Shown here piece after piece: positions 55,953 through 64,000 of a stretch of DNA of 64,000 bases. The notes beneath the pieces were generated by a model. The model did no database searches and had not been told where the DNA came from. It saw nothing but the letters and a program-made list of their open reading frames with translations. Numbering within the stretch: position 1 is the first letter of the stretch; every line of letters starts with the position of its first letter. The stretch spans positions 18,815 to 82,814 of the forward strand of contig NZ_BCWY01000042.1 in assembly GCF_001894825.1 (NCBI RefSeq). The letters run 5' to 3'. Origin of the DNA: Rhodococcus jostii NBRC 16295. Lineage in GTDB: Bacteria; Actinomycetota; Actinomycetes; Mycobacteriales; Mycobacteriaceae. A program made the translations under genes and the position numbers.

Positions 55953-56354
55953 GTGGTTGGCCTCACGCCAACCCAACGAGCCCCGCCGCGGTGACGCAGT
56001 TCGGACGACCCGACTCGTACTCACAGTGACAGTCGATCAATGACAGATCCCATCCGTTCCGATGAGAAGGGTCGACCTAGCGGATGCAGACGCCTGCCCT
56101 CGCCGAAACCCGTGGTGGGATACCGCTATTGCTGATGTGAACCGCGATCCATGCACCTTCTCGGTCACGGACCGAAGCTCGAACGGCGTGCCGGTGTTCG
56201 GGCCGAACGAATATCCCTCCCAGACGGCATCGACCTCGTACGGCTTCGAGACAAAAGCAGGTACTCCTCCCCCACCCGATAGCTGGTTCCACACCCGTTA
56301 CCGCCCGCGAGGGTGCCCACACCCGTCGAATTATGGTCTTCCCAACGGTTTTCA
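55953..56354. other. Intergenic region, no convincing gene
   Basis: About 400 nt. Overlapping frames of about 85 codons (minus, 56037-56294) and 134 codons (plus, from 56062) are both open, but neither has an RBS or a recognisable family, so I call neither. Confidence 0.4.
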
Positions 56355-57674
56355 CTACTCTCGATCCGGCGGAGACGGCAACGGAGCGGACTCCTGCAAG
56401 AGTTCGGCACGGGTGCCGGGCATGCCGCTGCGACCCTGTTCGGCGCATTTGACTGCCAGAATCTGATTGATGCCGAGCCGGTTCGCTGCAAAAGCCAACG
56501 CCGCGCCCGCCATGTACAGCCGCCATACTCGTGCCCGCCCGGCGCTGCTGTAGGCCACCGCCTCGTCCCAGTTCGCCTCCAAATTCCCCACCCAGGCCCG
56601 CAGGGTCAGCGCGTAATGCTCGCGCAGCGACTCGACGTCGCGGACCTCGAAACCGGCCCCTTCGATCGCCTCGATCATTGTCGCGATCGGTTCGATTTCT
56701 CCGTCGGGGAACACATAGCGATCGATAAAGGACGTTTTGGAGAACCTGGCAGTGGGTTTGATTGGTCGCCGCGAGATCGCGTGGTTGAGCAACCGCCCCC
56801 GCGGGCGTAGCAGCGCGAACAGGTCGGCGGCGTAGGTCGGCAACATCGCGGCGCCGACGTGCTCGGCCATGCCGATGCTCGAAATCGCGTCGTAGGGGCC
56901 GTCTGTGACGTCGCGGTAGTCCTGGACTCGGATCTCCACCAACTCGCCCACGCCCGCGTCGACCATTCGTTTGGCGGCGTAGTCCGCCTGCTCACGGGAC
57001 AGGGTGACACCGACGACGCGCGCGCCGTAGTGACGTGCCGCGTGCAGTGCGAACGTTCCCCACCCGCAGCCGACGTCGAGGACCCGCATCCCCGCGGTCA
57101 GGCCGAGCTTGCGGGCCACCAGATCGCACTTGGCGTATTGGGCCGCGTCCAGACCCTCGCTCGGCTGCGCCCAATACGCGCACGAGTAGGTCATCGATTC
57201 ACCGAGCACGAGTCGATAGAAGTCGTTGCCGACGTCGTAGTGGTGGCTGATCGCGGCGGCGTCACGCTCCTTGTCGTGCCGGTGCCCGCGCGCCAGTTTC
57301 ATCTCCTCCGCCGGCGGCTTCGGTGGCAGGCCGACGATCCCCAGGCGCAGCGCCGCCGTCACGAGCGCCTTCTTCGTTTGCCCGTCGATCCGTACACCGG
57401 GGCCCCTGCTCGGGTCCGACACCTGCTCCAACACATCCAGTCCGGCGAGCAGGTCTCCCTCGATGTCGATGTCGCCGGAGACATAGGCCCGAGCGAAACC
57501 GAGGTCGTTGGGGGCCCACAGCAACCGTCGCAGACCACGCCGATTGACAAGGCGCACCTGCCACGGCGCGTCCGCAGGCCCACTGCGGCTACCGTCCCAA
57601 CACTTGATCCCTACCGGGACCTGCTCACCGAGCACCGCGCGAACCAGCGGCGCCACCGTGTCAGCGACCGTCAT
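56355..57674 (-). CDS. Cyclopropane-fatty-acyl-phospholipid synthase family methyltransferase
   Basis: A 439-residue SAM-dependent enzyme acting on unsaturated acyl chains of phospholipids. The N-terminal lipid-binding domain precedes ISHHYDVGNDFYRLVLGESM, the SAM loop VLDVGCGWGTFALHAA and a C-terminal region ending near KCAEQGRSGMPGTRAELLQ. Length matches UfaA1/CFA-type proteins rather than the shorter mycolate cyclopropane synthases. ATG 57674 follows GGAGGTG. Modifies membrane lipids, perhaps under solvent stress. Confidence 0.92.
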   Translation of the reverse strand: MTVADTVAPLVRAVLGEQVPVGIKCWDGSRSGPADAPWQVRLVNRRGLRRLLWAPNDLGFARAYVSGDIDIEGDLLAGLDVLEQVSDPSRGPGVRIDGQTKKALVTAALRLGIVGLPPKPPAEEMKLARGHRHDKERDAAAISHHYDVGNDFYRLVLGESMTYSCAYWAQPSEGLDAAQYAKCDLVARKLGLTAGMRVLDVGCGWGTFALHAARHYGARVVGVTLSREQADYAAKRMVDAGVGELVEIRVQDYRDVTDGPYDAISSIGMAEHVGAAMLPTYAADLFALLRPRGRLLNHAISRRPIKPTARFSKTSFIDRYVFPDGEIEPIATMIEAIEGAGFEVRDVESLREHYALTLRAWVGNLEANWDEAVAYSSAGRARVWRLYMAGAALAFAANRLGINQILAVKCAEQGRSGMPGTRAELLQESAPLPSPPDRE

Positions 57675-57842
57675 ACACACCTCCGTCAAAGTTTGGGACC
57701 GACCACCACCGCGGCTCGGTTCACGTCGCTCGCCGTGACGCACAGGCATCTCAACCCGCACTCACCTCGTCGACGATATCGATGGAACCCCCATCGCCGC
57801 ATGCCATCACACCAATTCCCGCTCGGCGTAACGCCCCCGGCT

Positions 57843-58289
57843 TCACGCCGTCGACCGTTCCTTCGGCACAAGAAGGGCGAGCAGCGCGACTATCAGGCCG
57901 CCGCCAGCGAGGTACAACCCCCAACGGCCGCTGAACAAGTTGTCGTAGTTGTCGCGGACAAAGTCGCCGGCACGGTCGTTGAGCCGCCACAGGAACACCG
58001 CGGTGGTGCCGATCCCCACGATCACGCCCAGCCACCCGGCCCCGCGCGAACCCACCAGGGCGGCGGCCAGCAGCAGGACCGCGGACAACAGCAGCAGCGC
58101 CGTCATCGACCTGTAGAAGACCACGGCCTGAGTTTCGACCTGCTCGAAGGTGAACCCGGTGGGGAACCCGTCGCGCAGATCGACCAGCGCGACGTCACTC
58201 GGCTGTATTCCGCCGACGATCGGAAGGAAGGCGCCGATCGCCACCGCGATGGCACACACGAACAGGACCAGATGAACGAAGGTGCGCAT
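57843..58289 (-). CDS. Integral membrane protein (148 aa)
   Basis: Four predicted hydrophobic segments: FVHLVLFVCAIAVAIGAFLP, ALLLLSAVLLLAAALVG, LGVIVGIGTTAVFLW and GLYLAGGGLIVALLALLVP. A roughly 35-residue external loop lies between the first and second. No family motif recognised. ATG 58289; upstream of and in line with the CFA synthase gene. Confidence 0.65.
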   Translation of the reverse strand: MRTFVHLVLFVCAIAVAIGAFLPIVGGIQPSDVALVDLRDGFPTGFTFEQVETQAVVFYRSMTALLLLSAVLLLAAALVGSRGAGWLGVIVGIGTTAVFLWRLNDRAGDFVRDNYDNLFSGRWGLYLAGGGLIVALLALLVPKERSTA

Positions 58290-58434
58290 GGGCGTTCTCC
58301 TCTGTCGACCGACGAGGTGCTCGGGCCCACAGTATCCCGTCGCAGCGATTCGGTCCGCCCCAACACGATCGCGCGCCGCAGACTCCGGGCGTTACGATGG
58401 CGTCGAATCGTCCATCCGAGAGCCAGGGGTGCCC

Positions 58435-58695
58435 ATGTCGGATTTGGATCAGGCGTTTGCCGATGCACAGGAGAACGTCAAGAAGCTCACTTCGCGGCCG
58501 GCCAACGATCAGTTGCTGCGCCTGTACGCGCTGTTCAAGCAGGGGTCGAAGGGTGACGTCGAAGGCAAACGGCCCGGTCGGCTCGACATGGTCAACCGCG
58601 CCAAGTACGACGCCTGGGCCACGTTGGCGGGTACTAGCAGCGCCGATGCCAAGCAGGGCTACGTCGACCTGGTAGCCCGGCTCACGCAGGGCTGA
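58435..58695 (+). CDS. Acyl-CoA-binding protein
   Basis: An 86-residue four-helix ACBP: FADAQENVKKLTSRPAND, LLRLYALFKQGSKGDV and KYDAWATLAGTSSADA carry the family acyl-CoA contacts (Tyr, Lys, Trp). It buffers and carries long-chain acyl-CoA in the cytoplasm, consistent with a lipid-storing organism. ATG 58435. Confidence 0.95.
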   Translation: MSDLDQAFADAQENVKKLTSRPANDQLLRLYALFKQGSKGDVEGKRPGRLDMVNRAKYDAWATLAGTSSADAKQGYVDLVARLTQG

Positions 58696-58821
58696 GTTCA
58701 CGGGTCCCGCGGGTGGGGTTGCGAATCGCAGCGGTGGTCGTCGGTGTGCTGGTCTCGGAACCGAAATGACGTCGCGACAATTCAGCGGGTCGCCCCGGCG
58801 TAGACCTGGCACGATGTACGG

Positions 58822-60048
58822 GTGACTGATTCCCACGGCGTCCTCGTCCTCGGCTCGGGGTTCGCCGGTCTGTGGGCCGCACTGGGAGCGGCGCGGCGGC
58901 TCGACGAACTCGACGCGTCGGACACCGTCGATGTCACGGTGATCAGTGCGCAACCGTTCCATGACATCCGGGTCCGCAACTACGAGGCAGACCTGAGCGC
59001 GTGCCGCATCCCGCTGAGCGACGTGCTCGATCCGGTCGGCGTCGGGCACATCACCGCCGAGGTGACGGCGATCGACCCCGCGGCGCGCACCGTCACCGTC
59101 ACGAGCCACGGCGCACCGAGCACGCAGAGGTACGACCGCCTGGTCATGGCGCTGGGCAGTCGGGTGGCGAAACCCGAGATCCCCGGGTTGCGGGAATACG
59201 GCTTCGACGTGGACACCTACGACGGAGCCATGAAGCTACAGCGCCACCTGGCCGCGTTATCCGACGGCCGAGCGGAAGTCGGCGCGACGACCGCGGTGGT
59301 GGTCGGCGCCGGCCTCACGGGTATCGAAACGGCATCCGAGCTGCCCGGAAAGCTGGCAATGGTGTGCGCAGGACGCAACGGCGAACCGCGGGTGGTGCTG
59401 ATCGACCACAACCCCTACGTCGGTTCCGACATGGGGGCATCGGCGCGACCGGTGATCGAAGCGGCGCTGTCCGACAACGGCGTCGAGACGATGACCGGTG
59501 TCGGCGTCGCAGCTGTCGACGAGCACGGCGTGACGCTCTCTTCCGGGGAGATGCTGGCCGCGTGCACCGTCGTCTGGTGTGCGGGCATGCGGGCGAATCC
59601 GCTGACCGCACAACTCGGTGCCGAGCGCGACCGGCTCGGTCGCGTGCCGGTCGACGACTATCTGCGAGTGATCGGCTCGCCCGGGGTATTCGCCGCCGGT
59701 GACGTCGCTGCGGCGCGCGTGGACGACGACCACCTGTCGGTGATGTCATGCCAGCACGGGCGCCCGATGGGCCGCTATGCGGGCTACAACGTCATCGGCG
59801 ATCTGCTCGGGGAGCCGATGCTTCCGCTCCGGATTCCCTGGTACGCCACGATTCTCGACCTGGGACGCGCGGGCGCGGTATACACCGAGGGGTGGGATCG
59901 TCAGGTCGTCTCGCGCGGCGCGCAAGCTAAAGCCACCAAGGTCACCATCAACACCCAACGCATCTATCCCCCGTTGAACCGAGACCGCGCCGCCCTGCTG
60001 TCCGCCGCCGCGCCGGTTCTACAGGCACGACCCGACCCCGGACAATGA
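58822..60048 (+). CDS. NDH-2-like FAD-dependent pyridine nucleotide oxidoreductase
   Basis: A 408-residue flavoprotein with two dinucleotide loops, VLGSGFAGLWAALGA (FAD) and VVVGAGLTGIETASEL (NAD(P)H). A late VFAAGDVAAARV stretch binds FAD. The group covers type II NADH dehydrogenases and related disulfide-less reductases; it lacks the C-terminal membrane helix of classical NDH-2, so its partner is uncertain. GTG start at 58822. Confidence 0.85.
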   Translation: MTDSHGVLVLGSGFAGLWAALGAARRLDELDASDTVDVTVISAQPFHDIRVRNYEADLSACRIPLSDVLDPVGVGHITAEVTAIDPAARTVTVTSHGAPSTQRYDRLVMALGSRVAKPEIPGLREYGFDVDTYDGAMKLQRHLAALSDGRAEVGATTAVVVGAGLTGIETASELPGKLAMVCAGRNGEPRVVLIDHNPYVGSDMGASARPVIEAALSDNGVETMTGVGVAAVDEHGVTLSSGEMLAACTVVWCAGMRANPLTAQLGAERDRLGRVPVDDYLRVIGSPGVFAAGDVAAARVDDDHLSVMSCQHGRPMGRYAGYNVIGDLLGEPMLPLRIPWYATILDLGRAGAVYTEGWDRQVVSRGAQAKATKVTINTQRIYPPLNRDRAALLSAAAPVLQARPDPGQ

Positions 60049-60111
60049 CCTTCAGGAAATTGTGTCGCGCCACTGGTCAGTCTGTCCCGGCCAGCCCCCG
60101 GCTGTCAGGCG

Positions 60112-62160
60112 TCACAGGGTCTCCGCGCGAGTGGTCGAGTCCTGCTTCGTCACCGCTGCGTGCGGTTTCGTCGACAGATCCCGCCAGCCGACGAGGACCT
60201 GGTGCACGGCCTCGGCGCCGTGCAGCGGGTCGGGCGGTGCGGGCAGGTCGGCAGGGTAGATGAGAAACGGGGTGCTCTGCGGTCCGCCCATGCCACCGTG
60301 CGAGCCGACCTGCGCCTCGAACGCCGCGACCTCGTCGGTGTCGGGCCAGTAGGCTCCGCCGACCATGATGTCGGCAACGTTGTCGAAGGTGTCGGTGCGT
60401 CGCACCTTCGCCAGCGCGTCGGGGCCCATCACCGCGAGCGGGTTCTCGCCGGTGACCTCGCCGGTCGTCACGTCGACCTGTCCGTGGGACCCGAGCACCA
60501 CGGACCCGCCGGGGGCGGCAACGAGCAGGAAGCCGATCCCGGGGTGCTCGCGCAGCCCGGTGAGCAGCCCGGGGTGGGCAGCCTCGATGGCGTTGACGTC
60601 GGCGCGTCCGGGCAGATGCGGGAAGTAGACCAGGCCGAGGTTGCCCGAGCCGAGCACGATCGGCTCGCCTGCGGAGGTGTGCGTCTCCTCGCCGGCAGTC
60701 GGCGAGTGCACGCTGGCCGCGGCGTAGCCGCGCCCCTCCGCCCCAGGTTGTCGGGACACATCGGATTCGCGCTCGTACCAGTGACGCTTCACCGCAGCCG
60801 GTTCGCGCTGCGCGGCAAGTCGGACAACCAACTGCCCCAACGTTTCCCCATAGCGTTGCTGGAAGGTTGCGCCCTGACTCTGCCCGTGGTCGGACAGCAC
60901 GACGACGCGGTAGGGCCGATCGGCCTGCTGCACCACGGCGAGCAGCATCTCGATGACGTCGTCGAGTTTGGTCAGCACCGCGAGCGTTTCGGGCCGGGAG
61001 ATGCCGGAGTGGTGCGACACCTCGTCGTAGCCGATCAGGTCGACGTAGACGACGCTGCGCCCCTTGATCAGATCGCCGACCACCGCGGCGGCAGCGACGT
61101 CGGTGGCGAGCACGGTCGCGAACGCCCGCACGAACGGATAAACCCCGCCCCGCGGCACGCGCGGCTGGATGTCCTTTCGCTTCTGCCGCAGTGACTGGCG
61201 TAGTTCCCGTTGCAGTTCCGCGAACATGCGGATGAACGTGCGCAGCGCGCTCGCCGGGTCGGCGAAATAGTCGCTGTAGCCGGCGCCGCCGCCGAGGCGG
61301 GCACCGCGCATGCGGCTGACGACGAGCACGTTGTCGTTCGCGCCGCCGGTGAACAGGTTGCCGCGGCTCGCACCGTCGTGCGCCAGCAGGCCCGGGATGT
61401 CGGTTCGTTCGAGTTCGCGCTGCTCGTTGTCGGCGGGGTTGCTGAACACCGAGATGCGCCCGGTCGTCTTGTCATACCAGCGGAACGCCGGCACGTTGTG
61501 GTTGGAGCCGTGCAGCACGCCCAGCTGGGTCGCACCCGTCTGACTGCTCCAGTCGGTGTGCCACGGCACCAGCCGGTGGGTCTCGCGCACCAATTTCGCC
61601 AGCCCGGGTGTGACACCGTCGGCGATCGCGCGCCGCAGGACGTCGTAGCCGAGGCCGTCGATCTGGATGCACAACAGCCCCGGGGACGCGTCCACGAGCG
61701 CGGAGTTGCGACGCAGCCGGAACCGCTGTCGGCGCACCTGCATCAGCCGGTACGCGGTATCGGAGCGGGACGCGATTGCGCCCGAGAGGACGGAGGTGAA
61801 CAGCGAGAGCAGCGCCGCGAGGAAGAACGCATCGCGCAGCTGGTCCGCCGACGCGACCGGCACCAGGTACACCGTCAACAGCATGATCACACCGCCGGCG
61901 AGGAACACCCCGACGAACAGCAGCACCGGGCCGATCCACGACATACACCGCATGATCACCGGCCACAGTGCGGCGTTGAGCAGGCCGAACACCAACGCGA
62001 GCGCCAGCGCAGCCGGAAGCGTCGGTAGCGGAGTGAAGCTCGACTGGTCCAGGGTGATGCCGCCGAGGATGCGGTCGAGCACGATGAGCGCGAGCGCCGA
62101 CAACCCCCAGAGCACGAGGAACTCGACGAGCACCCGCACCACGCCGCCCACCGTGCGCAT
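60112..62160 (-). CDS. Membrane-anchored type I phosphodiesterase/alkaline phosphatase-like protein
   Basis: A 682-residue fusion. Residues 1-140 hold four hydrophobic segments resembling a phage-holin-like membrane domain. The rest is an alkaline-phosphatase-superfamily catalytic domain: IQIDGLGYDVLRRA (metal and nucleophile region, with Thr in SQTGATQ), VYVDLIGYDEVSHHSG and VVLSDHGQSQGATF supply metal ligands. It may cleave a phosphoester of lipid or teichoic-like material at the membrane. ATG 62160 follows GGGAAGGGAG. Divergent from an MBL-fold gene by 35 nt. Confidence 0.85.
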   Translation of the reverse strand: MRTVGGVVRVLVEFLVLWGLSALALIVLDRILGGITLDQSSFTPLPTLPAALALALVFGLLNAALWPVIMRCMSWIGPVLLFVGVFLAGGVIMLLTVYLVPVASADQLRDAFFLAALLSLFTSVLSGAIASRSDTAYRLMQVRRQRFRLRRNSALVDASPGLLCIQIDGLGYDVLRRAIADGVTPGLAKLVRETHRLVPWHTDWSSQTGATQLGVLHGSNHNVPAFRWYDKTTGRISVFSNPADNEQRELERTDIPGLLAHDGASRGNLFTGGANDNVLVVSRMRGARLGGGAGYSDYFADPASALRTFIRMFAELQRELRQSLRQKRKDIQPRVPRGGVYPFVRAFATVLATDVAAAAVVGDLIKGRSVVYVDLIGYDEVSHHSGISRPETLAVLTKLDDVIEMLLAVVQQADRPYRVVVLSDHGQSQGATFQQRYGETLGQLVVRLAAQREPAAVKRHWYERESDVSRQPGAEGRGYAAASVHSPTAGEETHTSAGEPIVLGSGNLGLVYFPHLPGRADVNAIEAAHPGLLTGLREHPGIGFLLVAAPGGSVVLGSHGQVDVTTGEVTGENPLAVMGPDALAKVRRTDTFDNVADIMVGGAYWPDTDEVAAFEAQVGSHGGMGGPQSTPFLIYPADLPAPPDPLHGAEAVHQVLVGWRDLSTKPHAAVTKQDSTTRAETL

Positions 62161-62195
62161 CGCACTCCCTTCCCTCGTCTGGAATCGTAAGGGTC

Positions 62196-63002
62196 GTGAC
62201 CGCGACGCCGGGTTCGAATGCCGCCGCATTCGGTGTGCGCTGGCTCGGACACGCCAGCGCGTTGATCACGGACCGCGGGACGGTCGTCCTGACCGATCCG
62301 GTGCTGACCGACCGCGTCGCGCACCTGCGCCGCCGCCGGGGGCCCTCGCCGATCGGGCCGCACGTGCGCAACCCGGACGCCGTCCTGCTCTCCCACCTGC
62401 ACGCCGACCACACCCACCTGCCGTCGCTGCGGCTGCTCGATCCGGACGTTCCGATCGTGGCACCGTGGCGGGCAATCGACGGCCTGCCCGCGCTGCGCCA
62501 GTTCGCCGACCGCCTCGTGCTGCTGCGGCCCGGCGACGAGACAAGGATCGGCAAGGTCACCGTGCGCGCCGTGCCCGCCCGACACGACGGCCGACGCTGG
62601 CGGCGCGGCCCGGAGTTCGCGCCGGCGATCGGGTACGTCGTCGACGGGGACCGGCGGACCTACTTTGCCGGCGACACCGACCTGTACCCGGACCTCGCCG
62701 ACCACGTCGGCCCGGTGGACCTCGCACTGCTCCCCGTCGGGGGCTGGGGTCCGACTCTCGGCAACGGTCACCTCGACCCGTCTCGGGCCGCAGTCGTCGC
62801 GCGGCTGGTGGAGGCCGGCCTGGCGGTGCCGATCCACTACGGCACACTGTGGCCGATCGGCCTCGACGCAGTGCGCCCCCGGTTGTTCTTCGGTCCGGGC
62901 GCCGAGTTCGTCCACCACGCCGAGCGGGCGGGGGTCGTTGCGGTGGAGTTGCACCCGGGTGGCGAACTCGGAGAACCGGGCGCCGCCGGCCCCCGCGTGT
63001 GA
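62196..63002 (+). CDS. MBL-fold metallo-hydrolase (UlaG/NAPE-PLD-like)
   Basis: A 268-residue metallo-beta-lactamase-fold hydrolase with the zinc motif HLHADH (HxHxDH), GDTDLYPD, and a late VPIHYGT. The opening GVRWLGHASALI is typical of the UlaG/NAPE-phospholipase D-like branch. GTG start at 62196. The 35-nt spacing to the divergent phosphodiesterase suggests shared control; both could act on membrane lipids (inference). Confidence 0.88.
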   Translation: MTATPGSNAAAFGVRWLGHASALITDRGTVVLTDPVLTDRVAHLRRRRGPSPIGPHVRNPDAVLLSHLHADHTHLPSLRLLDPDVPIVAPWRAIDGLPALRQFADRLVLLRPGDETRIGKVTVRAVPARHDGRRWRRGPEFAPAIGYVVDGDRRTYFAGDTDLYPDLADHVGPVDLALLPVGGWGPTLGNGHLDPSRAAVVARLVEAGLAVPIHYGTLWPIGLDAVRPRLFFGPGAEFVHHAERAGVVAVELHPGGELGEPGAAGPRV

Positions 63003-63189
63003 CGTGCCGCCGGGGAACCGCGTCTCAGCCCGCGGCACACGACCTGGCCGCGGTGAGTTTTCCCGTCGCCCCCGGTCTGTACAGGTGTGAATAGACACGA
63101 AGCGTGCGGGAGCGGCCGATCTGCCCGCGTTACGCCGCGCTGTTTCAGGCCAGCGGTGTGAGCTTCATCAAAACTAAGGAGAAGGCCTC

Positions 63190-63633
63190 ATGACATCGAC
63201 ACCACCCTCCACGGGAGCCTCCAACGCGACCCCGGCGCCGACGGGCGGAACCACGACGAAGACCCGAGTCGCCGGACTCGTCGTCAGCGCCCTCGCGGTG
63301 CTGTTTCTCCTGTTCGACTCGCTCATCCACATCGCGAACACTCAAATGGTGCGCGAGGCGATGGCCGAACTGGGCTTTGCCGAGAACCTCAACCGGGTCA
63401 TCGGGGTGGTTCTGCTGGTGTGCCTGATTCTCTACCTCGTGCCCGCCACGTCCATCCTGGGCGCGGTGCTGCTCACCGGATACCTCGGTGGTGCGGTCGC
63501 CACCAACATGCTCACCGAGCAGCCGATCATCAGCACCACCCTGTTCCCGATCTATGTCGGCATCTTCGTGTGGGGCGGGCTGTACCTGCGTGACGCGCGG
63601 GTCCGATCGATCATGCCTGTCCGACGCGCCTGA
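63190..63633 (+). CDS. DoxX-like membrane protein
   Basis: A 147-residue, four-helix membrane protein of the DoxX-like group (FLLFDSLIHIANTQMVREAM, LGFAENLNRVIGVVLLVCLI, ILGAVLLTGYLGGAVATNM). A disordered Thr/Ala-rich N-terminus of about 25 residues precedes helix 1. ATG 63190 follows AAGGAGAAGGCCTC. DoxX-like proteins are linked to redox or thiol balance; no specific role is shown here. Confidence 0.88.
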   Translation: MTSTPPSTGASNATPAPTGGTTTKTRVAGLVVSALAVLFLLFDSLIHIANTQMVREAMAELGFAENLNRVIGVVLLVCLILYLVPATSILGAVLLTGYLGGAVATNMLTEQPIISTTLFPIYVGIFVWGGLYLRDARVRSIMPVRRA

Positions 63634-63754
63634 ACCACCTACCAGAATCGAGAGACGAATGCCGCTGACGCCGAACAATCGCAGCATCGACGAACGCGAG
63701 GTTTACTGCGCCTGTACTCGGGTAGGGCTAGTGGACCAACCGTGAGGGGCAGCC

Positions 63755-63865
63755 ATGTCAGTCGAGCAGAACATCGAGACCGCCAAGAGAGGGTATTCGG
63801 CCTACTCGGCGGGAGACGCCGAGACGGCTATGAGTTACTTCGACGACGACGTCGAGTGGATTTGA
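63755..63865 (+). pseudogene. SnoaL/NTF2-like gene, truncated by an IS end
   Basis: ATG 63755 (RBS GAGGGG) begins MSVEQNIETAKRGYSAYSAG and continues DAETAMSYFDDDVEW, the usual first 35 residues of SnoaL-like/NTF2 proteins (ketosteroid-isomerase fold, about 130 aa). The family would continue after DDVEW. Instead the transposon end supplies a stop within tTGAcgtcc at 63863-63865. The remainder should lie beyond the element, outside the window. Confidence 0.75.
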
Positions 63866-63966
63866 CGTCCTCTCGGCCGTGAACGACCGAGATTCCCCTC
63901 GGGACTCGCGTCCCGAGGTTCCTGTTTCACCGACAGTCGCCTCCCCACACTTTATGTGCGGGGAGG
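63862..63966 (-). ncRNA. Omega-RNA (reRNA)-like hairpin array of the TnpB element
   Basis: Three hairpins in 105 nt: arms 63940-63950/63956-63966 (11 bp), 63897-63905/63910-63918 (9 bp, perfect) and 63871-63879/63884-63892 (9 bp). The imperfect pair in each of the first and third is G-U when read as minus-strand RNA but A-C on the plus strand, which supports an RNA made from the minus strand. The guide would be the adjoining NTF2 sequence (reading ATCCACTCGACGTCG on the minus strand). Confidence 0.55.
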
Positions 63967-63999
63967 TCTCACACCATCTCCGCAGGCTGCCACCGTCAG
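63952..63999 (-). CDS. TnpB C-terminus (partial, runs off window)
   Basis: The last 15 codons read LTVAACGDGVRPPRT then TAA. The ACGDGVRP tail is typical of TnpB/IS1341-type proteins after their zinc finger. The stop lies inside the first omega-RNA hairpin; overlap of tnpB end and guide RNA is usual. The protein body is outside the window, so this rests on a short match. Confidence 0.55.
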   Translation of the reverse strand: MTVAACGDGVRPPRT

Positions 64000-64000
64000 T

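Larger units (their letters stand above)
63862..64000 (-). mobile_element. Right end of an IS200/IS605-group (TnpB) element, incomplete at window edge
   Basis: From the junction with the NTF2-like gene, the minus strand ends in GAGAGGACGTCAA, close to the GAGGATGTCAA type of ending I know from actinobacterial IS1341-like elements. Upstream of it are three hairpins and the end of a TnpB-like frame. The left end is outside the window. There are no terminal inverted repeats, as expected for this family. Confidence 0.65.

Noticed and set aside
56037..56294. An 85-codon minus-strand frame with a plausible composition
   Set aside because: Overlapped by an equally open plus frame, no RBS, no family; I could not decide it is a gene.

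Overview
The window is high-GC actinobacterial DNA and looks like Rhodococcus or a close relative. Markers are an iron-type nitrile hydratase operon in the rhodococcal order, two wax-ester/triacylglycerol synthases, an FprB-type ferredoxin-NADP reductase, a mycofactocin-type SDR, a lone class Ib NrdF and a cyclopropane-fatty-acid-type methyltransferase. There is no rRNA, tRNA, CRISPR array or prophage. The texture is that of an accessory, catabolic part of a chromosome or a large plasmid.

Layout. 1-13.7 kb is mixed housekeeping and accessory DNA: WS/DGAT, an esterase, a nucleotidyltransferase-like protein, a PAS-GAF-GGDEF-EAL protein, nrdF behind a Fur-like palindrome, a CapA-like protein, a HicB-like protein, a flavin/F420-type oxidoreductase, an IS3 relic, a methyltransferase and a P450. 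13.9-21.0 kb is an aldoxime-nitrile-amide pathway: AraC regulator, aldoxime dehydratase (oxd), amidase, nitrile hydratase alpha and beta, and a CobW-type metallochaperone. The oxd gene carries a one-base insertion that removes its heme ligand from the reading frame. 21.0-31.1 kb holds a second WS/DGAT, a cold-shock protein, an ANTAR protein, small membrane proteins, a class C beta-lactamase-like lipoprotein, an ABCG-type transporter, an unusual double HD-GYP/LuxR regulator and a ParD-like antitoxin relic.

31.2-51.9 kb is one large catabolic island. A minus-strand block carries ferredoxin, SDR, DUF1059, AAHS-type transporter, Rieske oxygenase, aldehyde dehydrogenase, TetR, flavin reductase, two small unknowns, a lipocalin-like protein, a thiolase-like/DUF35 pair, a mycofactocin-type SDR, a luciferase-like monooxygenase and a cupin. 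Next come a broken MFS transporter, a P450 with an altered I-helix, an MHS transporter, FprB and a 3-hydroxyacyl-CoA dehydrogenase. The set reads as oxygenation, alcohol and aldehyde oxidation, CoA-ester shortening and uptake of an alicyclic, terpenoid or aromatic compound; the substrate cannot be named from sequence. A 40-bp element repeated upstream of two of these units, with its core upstream of a third, suggests a shared control site.

52-64 kb holds two divergent regulator/oxidoreductase pairs (HxlR with a quinone-reductase-like MDR; TetR with an FAD monooxygenase), then lipid and envelope genes (CFA synthase, acyl-CoA-binding protein, NDH-2-like protein, a membrane phosphodiesterase, an MBL-fold hydrolase, DoxX). 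At the right edge a SnoaL/NTF2-like gene is cut by what looks like the right end of an IS200/IS605-group TnpB element, with an omega-RNA-like set of hairpins.
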